64,000 bases of DNA from Adiantum capillus-veneris. Its lineage: Eukaryota > Streptophyta > Polypodiopsida > Polypodiales > Pteridaceae. The stretch's first letter is position 1; each line of letters starts with the position of its first letter. The stretch is taken from the NCBI GenBank assembly GCA_014529385.2, contig CM043963.1:80735412-80799411 (forward strand), written 5' to 3'. Below, in pieces: positions 1 to 12,277 of this stretch. The notes under the pieces are model-generated. The model saw only the letters and a program-made list of their open reading frames with translations, did not search any database and was not told the DNA's origin. The translations under genes were made by a program, and so were the position numbers.

Positions 1-183
1 AGCGCTCTGACGACACCCAAACTTCATTGGCTCTTGCATTCGAAACAGCTCAGTCGTATTCTGCACACCGCTATTGTTCAATTCTAATCTGCATGCAAGT
101 ACTTGTTTGACCTTCCATGGAAAACGTGCACAGGTTCTCTCTCTCACTCTTACACAAATGTCAAGCCACCAAGGTTGTCTCTC

Positions 184-206
184 TCTCTCTACAACCCTTG
201 TGCAGA

Positions 207-242
<36 letters not shown>

Positions 243-249
243 AGCCTTG

Positions 250-309
<60 letters not shown>

Positions 310-438
310 GTGCCTTACGTGTCCTACAAGGTGATCTGTTAATTGTTCTGCAACGTGATCCGTTAATAATCTCCCTTTGCATACATTTACATATTTTTGA
401 GGGCATTCCAAGCCTCCAAGACCTTGTGCACGTTGCAG

Positions 439-521
<83 letters not shown>
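184..521. repeat. (CT)n microsatellites with a short (CA)n
   Basis: Two long CT tracts (about 250-308 and 440-521) and a short CT/CA tract near 205-242 are directly visible. Long open frames here on either strand encode only Ser-Leu or Arg-Glu dipeptide repeats and are not genes. Confidence 0.97.
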
Positions 522-523
<2 letters not shown>

Positions 524-1856
524 AATCCGTGACACAAGATGGGGAGCCTTGATCGAGCCAATTTGCCAATGAAAAATGCAAAAAAGAGAGAGAAATTGAT
601 AGACACTTCACAAGCTATTGCCTTGTCCACATACAAGAGTTGTTTTCAAACTCTTCTCTTCCCCTCTCTATCTCTCTTTGATGCTTGCAAATACACACAC
701 AAACAAACATAGCATGCGTTAGTTTTGTGTAAACAATGCTACATAATATTGATTAAGCTTTCCTAAATTTTTTAGGGTTGTGCGGTAGCTATCTCCCTCC
801 TGCCAACACGCGGAATCAATCGTTCAATCAAAGGTATCAAGTAAAACTTATCTAATCAAAGTAAATAAACAAAGTCTGAAAGCAAATGAAGAGAAGGTGA
901 TGACCTACCTTCAATATTGATGTTGGATGCCTCCTTGTTTGCTTGACATCATGATGCATGTGTCATTTGTAGTTGCTTGGTCCAAGTTAAGTGCATGAGT
1001 TGATACTAGGCTAAAAAGGTGAAGGCGTTTAACTTACTCCATCAAAAGGAACTTACTCCATCAAAAGGGTCAAAGGTATTTGTCTTCATCTATAATTTTT
1101 TTTTATTTTGATCATGTGAAAGCATAAATTCATATTGTTTGTCTTCATATAACAAGTTTAAGTTTATGGAAAACTATAACACAAAATTTGACCTTATGGA
1201 CAAATTTTTGTACGATGTGATGATTTGATTATTATGTGTTCGAGAAAAGTGTGCCTTAGCTTAATCTTGAGCCGGTTGAAAAACCAAATCAACTGGTTGA
1301 AGAGAGGGGGAGAAAGGGAAAATCCGAGTGAAAAATTTAAGAAAATAGAATCAACATATAAAAAAATTCTCTTATTTTTAAATTTTCCTCTTTGAATCTA
1401 TCATAAAGGGAATTTTGTACCTATTGAGCTATCAATGATTCCAAATAGCATCACACATTTCATATGAAAATGTTTGACCATGTGTTCAAAACAAATCCCA
1501 TTATGTGAGTGAACATGCAATCTTGTCTACATCAATTTGACTATTTCTCATATTGGAGAATTCTATTTATACTTTTGGCCAAAAATGAAGAGTTTTGGTG
1601 AAATAAACTAGAGAAGTATTTCAATTTCAAGACCTAGGACTGTTTTACTCGTATGGATAAATCTATTCAAGGTTTGATTGCAAAACATTCATTTGTAAGA
1701 CAAACTTTTCCATCATGACAAAACAACAAAACTTGTGATTGAAATAAGCGGGGGCGGGGGGTAATTCACCTTTGTCCTATACCACCAAGTAGTTTAATAG
1801 AAGAACCAATTCAACATCAAAGATTTTATGCATGTGGACAAATCTCACACTTTTCT
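522..1856. other. AT-rich spacer, no gene seen
   Basis: No credible coding frame or recognisable element was found here. A short tandem repeat (ACTTACTCCATCAAAAGG twice, around 1031-1068) is the only local structure noted. Confidence 0.6.
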
Positions 1857-1906
1857 CCCTGTCCTTCCATTCAGTTTTGTCCATGTCTTTCTCGTTCTCC
1901 CCGCAA

Positions 1907-1937
<31 letters not shown>

Positions 1938-2086
1938 TCTCTCTCTTCCACAAAGTAGTATAATATCATAACATAATAAATGTCCAAGGTTATTACCATG
2001 TGGAAAAATCTTATTGTCTAGTCTCTATCTCCCTCTCTCGCTCAATCCTTGAGTTTTGTCCACATGGTCAAAACTCTTTCGCCCTC

Positions 2087-2129
<43 letters not shown>

Positions 2130-2317
2130 CATCTATCCTTGAGTTTTGGCCACATTTTTAAAACTCTTTCTCTCCCTTTCTCTCTCTTCCTTTCTCCTTA
2201 GCCCCCTTTGTCCACAATGTCAAAGCTCTCTCTCCCCCTTTGTCTTTAGAGAGAGGCCTTGTATAAATGTTAATAACATCTCTCCTTCCATCGCCATGTA
2301 TTGTCCACATGGTCACA

Positions 2318-2320
<3 letters not shown>
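1857..2320. repeat. Degenerate minisatellite, left part
   Basis: Loose repeats of a unit like GTTTTGTCCACATGGTCAAA followed by a CT-rich run occur near 1874, 2051, 2141, 2208 and 2298. The same unit recurs at 24270-24455, beyond the 21.7 kb retroelement compound, which suggests one array was split by the insertion. Confidence 0.75.

Positions 2321-2412
<92 letters not shown>
2321..2412. repeat. (CT)n(TA)n compound microsatellite
   Basis: A CT run to about 2378 is followed by a TA run to 2412. It abuts the TG start of the LTR at 2413. The matching right LTR ends at 24107 directly against another TA run, so a TA microsatellite was probably the insertion target. Confidence 0.95.
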
Positions 2413-2414
<2 letters not shown>

Positions 2415-4912
2415 ATAGCCATTTTTTGGCTATTCAAAATTTCCATAGTGAGCTACCTCACCCTATCAAATCACTCAAACACTATGGTTGTCCTCACCCT
2501 TTCACTATACGTAGGTGTGTGTGAGTTAGAGGACTTTTCCCATATCTCCTTAAAAACCCTCAATTAGCTAGTCACTGGGCTAGTTGACCCAAAAACATAA
2601 ATAAAATTTTTAAAAAGTATATTATGGTTTTTTTGTGTGTAAATGTTTCATTGTATATAGGGCCTAAATATAGGGATTTTTTATAATTATTTTGGTATTT
2701 TACTATAATATTTATACCTAGATGTGGTTTTATTAAACCTATGTACACCTTCTTTCATCCTCTTGCACCATAAGTATATTTTTTTGCCAATATGTATATA
2801 CTCTAACCTCATATTTTTCTTTTATAAAAATCACCCCCACATTTTCATCCTCACCCTTGTGAAAATAAAAAATTGATTTCTACTCCCTTAGTCAGGTTTA
2901 TTATATAATTTTTATTTACTTACATACCTTTTCCTCTTTCACCGAGAATAATACAAAAGAGGGACCATATCATATGATTTCAATATCTTTTTACATATCC
3001 ATAATTCTTCCATATTTTTTTTATTTACTCATTATTATAACACCATGTCCTCATTGAGCTAAAATCCATGAATAGTCCATACACTAGTTCCACCATGTAT
3101 ATATTTCTTTATTCACCAATAATCCTCCTCCATGCATATGTAAAGTTAACTTGAATGCTTTGTATTATGATATGACAAAGGAGAGGCTCACTATTGGATG
3201 CATTGTGCAAATTCAACAAAGGAGGGGGCCACTAAAAGACTTTTGCAGGCATAAAAAATAGGCTTTTTGGTGAGATTTTTGGCGCCTATCTCCGCTCTGA
3301 ATTTGAAGAAGTGATCACTAGGGAAAATGTAGCTCACAAGCTGAATAATACCCTTAGATGTTTTCATAATTTTTGGAGCTAACACCGGTGAGATAGGATT
3401 TTTTGTGTGTACCACAGTCTGCCCACTTTTCTCACAAAGTAACCCATAGTCTTCTCTCACCTCCTTTCCTTCTTCCACAGACACACACACTCATTCCTCT
3501 CAATCCCTCACTCAAACCTGCAACTTTCATGGCTTAATTCATCTTCTTCAGCATTTCCATCTCTCCCTTACTCCATAGCTGAAAATTATCATGTCTACAC
3601 AGATATTGCTCAATTTCTCTCTCTAGAATCAAACTCATATTACCATAACCCTTTCATCCTTTCACAAAAAGAAAAAAATCAGCCAATAACCAAGCTCAAT
3701 CTGTACAAAAGGAGGAGTTTGATCATGGAAAATTCAACTTTTCTATGGTCACCAGAACTACACCGACAGAGTTCTACAACCGCTTCATTCACTGGAGGAG
3801 ATAGGTGGAAAATTTCCTTTCCATCTTGTGGTTTTCATCAAATTGTGTATATTTTAATCCTCTCTTACTTTTAATCATTATATAGATCATATAATGCACC
3901 TTGAGTGCATATGCCATGTAATTTTACCCCATCCTACTAATTATAAACAACTAGCACTAACTGCTAACCCTTTCTTGTAGATTGCACCCACTCTACTCTA
4001 CCTTGGAGTAGGCAACCTCACACAAAAAATCACTCACCTCTCTAGAATTTTATCTATTTCACCTCAATAATTCTCTCCTCTTGAGCCCACATCCATGTGA
4101 CTCAAGAGACAAGAGAGCCCCACTCTCATAAGAACATAAAAAAAAATTCATAAACATGGTTTTCTATTGTAAATGTTGATCAGGAGATAATCCTAATAAG
4201 AGCTCACCTCACCTATCAATAGAGTCCTTTTCCCTTTGTGGATGGCAGGATCTCTACACTATTGCTCACTACTTTGAGCATACCATTCTCCATCTTAGTT
4301 GTAGGGAGAGAGAGTGAGCTCTCTATACACCATCACTTGTGGTGTATAGGAAAGCTACTTTGAGCTAGTTATAGCATTGCAAGGGAGTGAGTGATTCATA
4401 ACTTCTAATCAAAGTTGTACCTACTCTTGCCATCAATTGAATCAATAAGTTGGGTACAACCACGGTTCAAAACTCTCTTGTGTCTTTCCAATTCACGCTT
4501 GGAAACCTCACCTTGTTTTGTTTAAGGTGACACGTTTTCATTTTGAGATTCGGTTGTAGTATTTGCTTGTGTGTGACTCAAGAGGTTTTGTGTTTGTTTT
4601 GTTGCTTGGGAGAACATTATAAGAGGGTTGTATGGTGAGAGGGATCCCGTAATCCTAAGATAATGTGTATGTTTTAACATCATCAAACTTAATTGTGTCT
4701 CTTAACTCTCCTCCAAGCTCTTTATACACCCACGCCAATCAGTAAAATTGAAGGTAAACTCTTGCACAAAACTTTATTTAGTGATAGTGTACCCTTCCTT
4801 CTTGCTTTTATTTATCAAGGATTCTCCTCTCCCCAGCCCCAATTGAGCAGCACAGGAACCTTGAGGGGTGTTTAGAGGTCGCCTCTCTTGTTGCCCGTCG
4901 CGGACCGCCTCA
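2413..4912 (+). mobile_element. 5' LTR of outer Tat-type element
   Basis: The LTR starts TGATAGCC and ends CCGCCTCA, giving TG...CA termini and a length of 2,500 bp. It matches the LTR at 21625-24107 along its length and, more distantly, the reverse complements of 8882-11495 and 18805-20563. A primer-binding site follows four bases downstream. There is no coding content. Confidence 0.88.
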
Positions 4913-4916
4913 ATTT

Positions 4917-4933
4917 TGGTGCCCCCACTGAGG
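4917..4933 (+). other. Primer-binding site, outer element
   Basis: TGGTGCCCCCACTGAGG lies four bases after the LTR end. It starts with TGG, as expected for pairing with a tRNA 3' CCA. The opposite-strand copy at 18784-18800 differs at one base. It is not the iMet site, and I cannot name the tRNA. Confidence 0.7.
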
Positions 4934-5225
4934 AGGGCTTGTGTAGTTTTTGTGTAGGATCAACCTTTAGAATACTCAAGTAGTTTGCATGAATCAGGAG
5001 ATTTTATATGATCCTTTTATTCCCATTGCAAGCCAAAAGGTGCACATAATTGTAAGTACTAAGTTGCAATTTGAATGAGTAATTCGTAGAATTTTGGGAC
5101 CTCTTAGGTTAACCAAGATAAACGCTTCAGTAAATCCTTTTATTTTGCCTGTCATCATTAGGTATGACCTTAGTTTGGACGTCTATATTTTTGTTTTGTT
5201 TTAAGCATTGGGTCATGCATAGACC

Positions 5226-5420
5226 ATGGATGATGACACAGGAATAGCGGTTTTTCCCTTCCATTTAACTCCACACATTAGAATCAACATTGCAATTAGT
5301 AGAAAGATCCATTTTCAACACCGTATGGTGTTCATGTTTGGTGCCCAAAGAGTAGGAGAAATTCTTGCATCACCAAACCTTGTCATCCAGCCACTTGTTG
5401 ATTATCATAAAATCATTTGA
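5226..5420 (+). CDS. Short leader ORF between PBS and gag
   Basis: This is a 64-codon ATG-initiated frame (starting MDDDTGIAVFPF) between the primer site and gag. Its counterparts lie at 17648-17866 and 18292-18510 on the minus strand. They share the central block beginning RINIAISRKIHF, are 72 codons long and have a different C-terminus. About ten replacements separate the versions over 64 residues, without stops. I do not recognise a domain. It may be an extra small ORF of this element family, an upstream regulatory ORF, or chance conservation. The sequence after it (TATTTTCTTGTAG near 5430) resembles a splice acceptor, so a spliced gag leader is possible. Confidence 0.35.
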   Translation: MDDDTGIAVFPFHLTPHIRINIAISRKIHFQHRMVFMFGAQRVGEILASPNLVIQPLVDYHKII

Positions 5421-5500
5421 TGTGCATATTTTTATTTTCTTGTAGAGAAAATTGCAATTTAGAAAACATTATTTTGTAAATCTTTTTAAGAAAAAAAAAT

Positions 5501-6330
5501 GTGCGTCACTTTGAAATCAATTCAATGGAAAGCCAACGCCAAATGTCTGGATATCCTCTTTTCTTTGGAGAGCTTGGAGAGGATATAGAATTATTTTTAG
5601 CGAATTTCAAGATGTCTTGCCGTATCAAGAGGATAGTAACTGATCAAGAACGTGTAGAAATGTTTGAGGTGGTCATTACGAAAGATGCTAGCACTTGGTT
5701 TGACTCTTTGCCTAAGAAAGTTAAGGAGAATTACACAGAAGTTTTGAATTGTTTCAGGAGATACTTCTTTGATCCCCAAAACACTCAAAAGCTATGGCAA
5801 CATATTGTTTCTCATAAGCAAAAAGACTTAGATGACTACTACTTATACAAGTAAGAGTTTCTATGTCTTTGGGCTATATGGATACGAAATGTTGCTAACC
5901 CTGGTGATGGTGAAGAATTTCTAAAGAAGGAGATGTCCATAGCCGGAATCTTTCCCGATATTAAAGTAAAGGTAGAGGCGGATGCACCTGCCACCTATGA
6001 TGCAACTAAAATTAGATCTTCCAAGAAGTATAGGAAACTCAAGCGCCTAAGGGGAGAGGTTCCAATAGAAGGTCTTATACCCAAAGGTAAGTCACAAGCA
6101 TCAATATCTAGGGAGCTTCTTGAGATAACCGCTGAAGTGATTGAGAAGTTCAATGAATCTTTAAGCAGCCTGTCAATTCACCTTGCACAAGTTGTAGGTC
6201 CCAAGGGACAAACAAAGAAAGCCGAGGAGCGAGAGCCACGACGTAGGAGAGTCTTGCAATGTTGAAATTTTGGAGAGTCTGGACATGGGATGTATAATTG
6301 TCCTTGGCCCCGTGCGGAGACCTAACTTGA
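5501..6330 (+). pseudogene. gag of outer Tat-type element, decayed
   Basis: The capsid region begins near the frame at 5501 and includes the retrotransposon-gag stretch FFDPQNTQKLWQ, which matches the minus-strand copy at 16732-17474. A TAA at 5852 interrupts it where the relative has a glutamine codon (YMYKQEF). A second in-frame stop (TGA near 6263) replaces the tryptophan of the CCHC zinc knuckle, whose remains are readable as FGESGHGMYNC near 6268-6300. Gag would package element RNA in cytoplasmic particles. This copy cannot make full-length Gag. Confidence 0.8.
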
Positions 6331-6491
6331 ATTACCTAGGGATGAATGCAGGTGAAGGAACTAGTCAATAACCAAGGCTTCTACAAAGGCCAAATGGAGC
6401 AAGAACACCTCCACTAGGAGTGGAAGGAGTTCCACCTTTGCCAGACCCAAATGTGCATGTGGTAGAGGTAAAAAATTAAAAAGAGGCTGAC

Positions 6492-7553
6492 ATGGAAGCA
6501 AATGGCATTAAGCGTGGCCGAGGAAAAGGCAAGGAAAAAGAAGGATTCACATCACAAAGTGACAATGGACGAGAGAAGAAGGTGAAGAAGATTAAGGAAG
6601 TTAAGCGGACTCGACATCGTATCAACCCCCAGAACTTTCTTCTTGGACATGGTATGGCTCCATACAACCTGTTGGAAGACATGAGAGGTAAGGGTCCTGA
6701 TACCTCATGGCCTCAATTTCTTGCATTATGTCCACAAATTAGAAGGGATTTAACAAAGGTAGTTAGCAGTAGGAGAAAGGTAAAAGAGAGTGGGCCAGTT
6801 GTAAAAATTGCACAAGCTGAAATGAATGAGGATATTACACTTGTGCTAGATTGTTAAATCAAAGGAAGATTGGTTAGGAAAGGTCTAGTGGATGGGGGTG
6901 CACAAATTTGCATCATGACAGAGGGACTCGTGCAAAGACTAGGCATGCACATCCATGAGACACTTGAAATCAAAGTGAAGATGGAAAACAATAGCAAGGC
7001 TAGGTGCGTAGGCATTTGTTAAAATGTTTTTGTGGAGGCCTTTGGCATTAAGAAGGCATTGGATTTCTATGTCATGTCTACCAAACGAAATGGTTAATAC
7101 CCATTTATCATAGGAAGACCATGGCTAATGAAAATGCGAGCTTTGTAGGATTGGGAGAGTGGAAAGCTAATTTGCAGGAATGAAAATCATAAGAAGGTTG
7201 TCTTTGACATGAAGGAGCAATGCCAAGAGGAGCTCCATGACGAATCATTTCAAAGTGAGACAGAAGAAGATTGGACCGATAACACTTCAGAAGAAGAAAG
7301 TAGCAACATCATTATTGAAGAGGAGTCTTCCATCAAAGTCATGGGGGTAAGGGTTAATACAACCAACCAAGAGACCTCTTGCCCATGTTTGGAAAAGGTA
7401 GGTTCCCAAGAGATCAAAAATGTGGAAGATGAAGAAATGTTAGAAGGTATGTTGTCTACAACACTTACAAAGGATGAAAGAGAGGAGTTCAAGTGTGTGC
7501 TAAGGAAGTTTCCTAGGATTTTTGCTAAAGACTACACCGACGGCGTGGAGTAG
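6492..7553 (+). pseudogene. Protease and acidic linker, outer element, decayed
   Basis: A basic Lys/Arg-rich stretch (from 6492) leads into a retropepsin-like domain with active-site motif LVDGGAQICIM at about 6881-6913 and the C-terminal IIGRPWL near 7110. The usual D-S/T-G is D-G-G here, also in both protease copies of the minus-strand relative, so that is a family feature. Stop codons lie at about 6855, 7019 and 7094. An acidic Glu/Ser-rich linker (7209-7400) and the region before RT follow, ending in a frameshift at about 7545. Confidence 0.72.
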
Positions 7554-8881
7554 ATGTTGTTCAACACAAGATTGAGTTAAAGCCTAAGGCCACACCTAAA
7601 GCTCATAAGCTACGAAGGCTAGGATTTATCAAGGAGTAGGCTCTACTCAAGGAGGTAAGAAAGATTCTAGATCAGGTTTCATTTATCCAGTGGAGAATTC
7701 AAAGTGAGTCTCTCCCATTGTTGTCACCCCCAAGAAGAATGGCAAGTGGAGGGCGTGTGTGGATTACCGTCCACTAAATGAGGCAACAAAAAGAGATCAC
7801 TTTCCCCTCCCATTTTAGGATGAGATACTAAATGAGGTAGCTGGTCATGAGAAGTACATTGTGTGTGATGGCTACTCAGGTTACTTTCAAATAGGTATCA
7901 CGTTGGATGATCAGTTGAAATCAACCTTCATCACTCCTTGGGGTTGTTATGCTTTTAGAGTCGTGCCATTTTGACAAATGCTCCTGCAACTTTCCAACGT
8001 TTCATGAACATGGTGTTTCAAGCATTTTTTGGAAAGTCAAATTAGGGTATTCATTGCTGATTTCTGCATTTACAGCTCAAAATCATTCCATCTACAAAAA
8101 AAAGAAGGAAGGTTTAAAAAAAGTTTACAACATGGGAGGTCAGCTCAATCCCGACAAATGTCACATAGGTGAGGATGAAGTGATCTCGCTCGGTCACAAG
8201 GTTTCCTATAAAGGCATTGAGGTGCATCCTTCAAAGGCAAAGGCTCTTATTGAGCTCCCATCACCCAATCATCTCAAAGAGGCTATCTCATTCATTCAAA
8301 AGGTTAAGTATATGTCACGCTTCATTCACTTAGCTTCGGAGCTTCTTCACCCTTTGCAAAAGTTGACACAAGTAGAATTTGCATGGTCTGATGATCTTGA
8401 AGAGTACTTTTGTAACATTAAATTCATTTTGTCAAAGCTACCAACACTCATGCCTTCTTGTTGGAAGTACACATTATTTCTTAGCTCTAGTTTGGGAAGG
8501 AAACAATTGGGGCTATTTTATTACAACAAGATCCTCACAGTACAAGGATGCGCCCCATCTACTTTGCTAGTAGGGTCATTAATGCCTTGGAAAGAGGCTA
8601 CACAGAGACATAACTCTCTTATGTTTGCTGTGAGAAAGTTTAGATCCTACTTGCTACCAAAACCTTTTGTAATTCTCACTGCAGAAAATTTGTTTCCTTG
8701 GGTGTCATCTCAAATGAATCTTAGTACTAGGATCTCTTAGTGTATTATGGAGTTGCAAGAGTTTCAATACTCTTTCAAGGTAGAAGATAGTGTGCGTGCA
8801 CAATTGACAGGGATTCTCACTTATAGGGTGCATGAAAAGGAGATTAAGGTGCATGAAGCCTTAAGACCCTACCCTTGCCAC
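7554..8881 (+). pseudogene. Reverse transcriptase and RNase H, outer element, decayed
   Basis: RT motifs are readable in several frames: VTPKKNGKWRACVDYRPLN near 7725-7780, TPWGCYAFRV near 7935-7965, and the catalytic block as VFIADFCIY near 8050-8075, where the relative has VFIDDF, so one catalytic Asp is lost. Frame changes occur near 7970 and 8040. RNase H follows (RKFRSYLLPKPFVI near 8630-8675). Homology to the minus-strand copy continues to about 8881, where the reverse-oriented LTR begins abruptly. Confidence 0.78.
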
Positions 8882-11495
8882 TCAGGCGGTCCGGGACGGG
8901 CAACAAGAGAGGCAACCTCTAAACCCCTCAAGGCTCTCGTGCTGCTCAATTGGGGCTGGGGCAACCACAACCACAACAAAAAAACAAACCCACACCCAAA
9001 CCCAAACAAGATAGCGGTACCACCTAGTTATGGTATGCAAACTAGGACGCAAGAGAGATTTTGTTACAACCAAGAAGATGCGCCACAAAACACACACAAG
9101 CAACCTCACACCAACACACACACAAAATGGACCAGAGAGAGCTAGAGAAAAGAGAAGAGAGAGCGGAATGGATCTTACGTACTACCTTATTTGTGACTTG
9201 CAAATGAAGATGGTTCGTTATGATGCTATCATAGATCTTGTACAGAACTAACTCAATGTTTAGTGAATGCTAAACATTGCCAGCACACTCACACTGTCTT
9301 AGGGTGTGGGAGACCTCTCACCACAATACCCTCTTACAACGGACACAAAATTGGCAATGAAAAACTCACTAAAATACTTTCTAAAACAAGATCAAACGAT
9401 AAAAACTCAAAATACACAAGTCACCTTGATTTCACTAAACCGTACCGCACAAGTGGAAGGACGAAGATTTGAACGTCGAATCATGCTTTTGATGCACCAA
9501 ACCTAAATTTATTGATGATGGAGGAACATATACAATAGTGATTTTGAAAGTTTGAACTCACGCTCTCTCATTTGCAATGTGTAGCTTGAAAGCTTCTCTC
9601 ACACCAAGGGTAAAGCTCACAAAGTGGTTGCTACGTCTAAGTCTCTCCTTATGCATAGAGTGTTGGGGTGTTGTGTGAGATATTCAAGGTTGTTTTAAAA
9701 GAAGGAGAGGGGAATATTTATAGGTTGGAGACCCCTCTTTAAGATTATTGGAAATCCTTATTTACAAGCTAACAAATCAGGATTATGATTTTTTTTTTAA
9801 ATCAAAACATTGCGGGCCTTCTTTGTCTACTTGAGTCATGGATGTGGGCTCAAAAGAAAACATTATTGATGGTAGACAAGGTAAAAGTAAAGCTTTAATT
9901 AAGGAGAGAGATAGACAGAGAGAGAGAGTTACTATGCACATGTCTTGAGGTCAGGTGTCTTTTATGGTTAGGTCAATGGGTATTTTGTGTTAGTATGTTA
10001 CTGGTTAGTGTTAGTAACCACTAGAAAGTTAATGATATATTTACAATGGATAGAATGGTGGATGGTTGAATGAAGTGAGGAAATCCTTGTGATGGTGAAG
10101 CTTGAAGAAGTACTTACTTGTGTTGATCATCATCTTCTTCTTCTCTTCTTTATGCCACCGCTATCAAGGTTGATTACCGCGATGAAAATGGCAATTTGGT
10201 TGATGATATTTCTCAATTTGTAGAGGTTAAGAATGGTTTACATGCTGAATTTTATGTATATAGAGAAGGGGTAAGATGGAATTGTACTTTGGAAGTAATA
10301 GAGAGACGCATAGAGATGGTGTATGTACATGTAGAGCTCATATGAGAGCTATGGAAGTAAGAGGAGATGTTAATGGTGAAGGAAGTGAGAGAAATCATGG
10401 AAGGTGTAGGGTTGAGTGAGGGATTGAGAGGAATGAGTGTGTGTGTGTGTGTGTAGAAGTGTGGAAAGAGGTGAGAGAAGACTATGGGCTACTTGTGAGA
10501 AAAGTGGGCAGACTGGGGTCCACTCAAAAAATCCTAGCTCACCGGTGGTTGCTTCAAAAATCACCAAAATTCTTGAGGTGATTATTCCGCTCTTGATCCA
10601 CATTTTTGCATTTAACCACTACTTCAAATTCGGAGTGGAAATGGATATAAAAAATCCCACCAAAATACCTGTTTTTCTTCACAAAAAAGTCTTCAGTGGC
10701 CCCCCTTTTGTTTAATTTGCATATGGCTCCAAAGGTGAGCCCCTCCTTGCATGAGAGCATAACCTAATTGATTCTTAGGGGTTTGAAAATGTACATGGTT
10801 ATAGATTATGCACAAATATAATACATGGATATGATGGGGAAAAATAGGGTAGTAAATATAAACAATTTATGGAATCTATAATAGTGTCAGTTATATAAAA
10901 ATATAAAATGGAAAAAAGAGATATATGAAAATATAAGGAATCAAATGAGGGGACCCTCATTTGTTTTTATTGAAGTATATTTATTTACAAGAGATAAGAA
11001 AAAATACCTCTAGGAAATAAGAATTTAGTGAAAGGCAATGACTGATGGTGGTGAAAGGTATTTTTGAGGTTTTTCCTTGGAGTGTATTCACACCAAAAAT
11101 AAGAGAAGCTTGCATGAAATGATTTTTTATAGAATACATAGGTAAACATATTATGGTAATGGTGAGTAAATATACATAGAATATATAGGAAAATAACACA
11201 TACCTAGGTAGAAATATTTAAATAAATACCAAAATAATTATGAAAATTTTCTATATTTAGGCCTTATGTACAATGAAATATATACACACAAATGGGCCAT
11301 AATATATTTTATTTTTTTGGCTCAACTAGCCCAGTGCCTAGCTAGTTGAGGGTTTTAAGAAGATATGGAAAAAGCCCCCTAACTCACACATGCCTATGTA
11401 CAATGAAAAGGTAAGAATAGCCACAGTGTTTAGGTGATTTTGGTAGGGTGGGTTAACTCACTATGGCAATTATGGAAGTCGAAAAATGGCTATCA
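8882..11495 (-). mobile_element. 3' LTR of inner minus-strand Tat-type element
   Basis: Read on the minus strand this starts TGATAG (11495) and ends GGACCGCCTGA (8882), 2,614 bp. The outer ends of the other family LTRs read CCTCA, so this terminal dinucleotide has mutated. It lies inverted relative to the LTRs at 2413 and 21625. A TATA-like box and a polypurine tract on its 5' side support the orientation. Confidence 0.85.
9715..9722 (-). promoter_or_regulatory. TATA-like box in LTR
   Basis: The minus strand reads TATAAATA here, preceded by CCAACC. The identical motif sits at the equivalent place in the LTR at 18805-20563, and the plus-strand LTR has TATAAATA at 23281. It is the likely core promoter for element transcription. 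Confidence 0.5.
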
Positions 11496-11497
11496 TT

Positions 11498-11510
11498 AGC
11501 CCTCCCCCAG
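11498..11510 (-). other. Polypurine tract, inner element
   Basis: The minus strand reads CTGGGGGAGGGCT just before the LTR start TGATAG. This matches the tract CCTCGGGGAGGG before the LTR at 21625 and would prime plus-strand DNA synthesis. Confidence 0.75.
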
Positions 11511-11648
11511 GATGATGGTATATTCATCTACCATCATAGAGCATCTTTTCCAAAGAGAGTGCTTCAGAGTCGTTGACAAGATCTTCATTGTTTGGCCCTT
11601 CACATTTTGGCTGGAGTTACACTCATGCTTCATGGAACAATACTTACA

Positions 11649-12277
11649 TCACATAGCTGCCTTTTGACAAATCTTTGGTAGATCCTTTGGTAGAAGGCGA
11701 CTCAAATAGGGCTTCAAGCGATACCCGTTTACCTTCCTAGAGTGTTCATTCCCATTCAAGTCCATAAGTTGATAGTAACTTGAATTGAAAGCCTTCTTGA
11801 CTATGTATGGTCCTTGCCATATAGTTTCAAACTTGGCATCAAAACAATTGTCAAGTCGATTGTCATACCTTAGCACAAGCTCTCCTTCCTTGATGCCTTT
11901 GTCCTTCAGTTTCTTGTCAAGATTTTCTCTCTTGTGTGGCTTTCCTCTTGTAGCACTCATAAGCTGATTCTCTTTTCCACTCAAGCTCCACTAATGTAAG
12001 AAGTCAATCCATACATACTTCTTGATCATCTTGTGCACCTCTTCCATGAAGCCGCATTATTGGAATGTTGAGCTCGATAGGCTGCAAAGCCTCTTGACCA
12101 TGGACCAAGTGAAATGGTGTGAAATCCGTGGCTTCCCTATATGTGGTTCGGTATGCCCACAAGGCACCATCCAAGAAGTCATCCCACAACTTTGTCTTGT
12201 TTTTCACCATCTTTCTAATGATGCCTACAATGACATCCTTAGCCTTCTCAACCAAACCATTTGATTGTGGGTATTAG
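11649..12277 (-). pseudogene. Integrase C-terminal half, inner element
   Basis: Minus-strand frames at 12004-12255 and 11649-11984 encode the end of the core domain with the catalytic Glu (VEKAKDV, as in LVEKAN at 20876), WAYRTTYREATDF and HLVHGQEALQP, then the C-terminal region (WQGPYIVKKAFNSSYYQL). A stop and frameshift near 11990-12004 split the two frames. The family uses this domain to insert cDNA. The reading frame is broken, so it is not functional as it stands. Confidence 0.8.

Noticed and set aside
74-572. Long open frames in the first 600 bases
   Set aside because: They encode only dipeptide repeats from (CT)n tracts on either strand.
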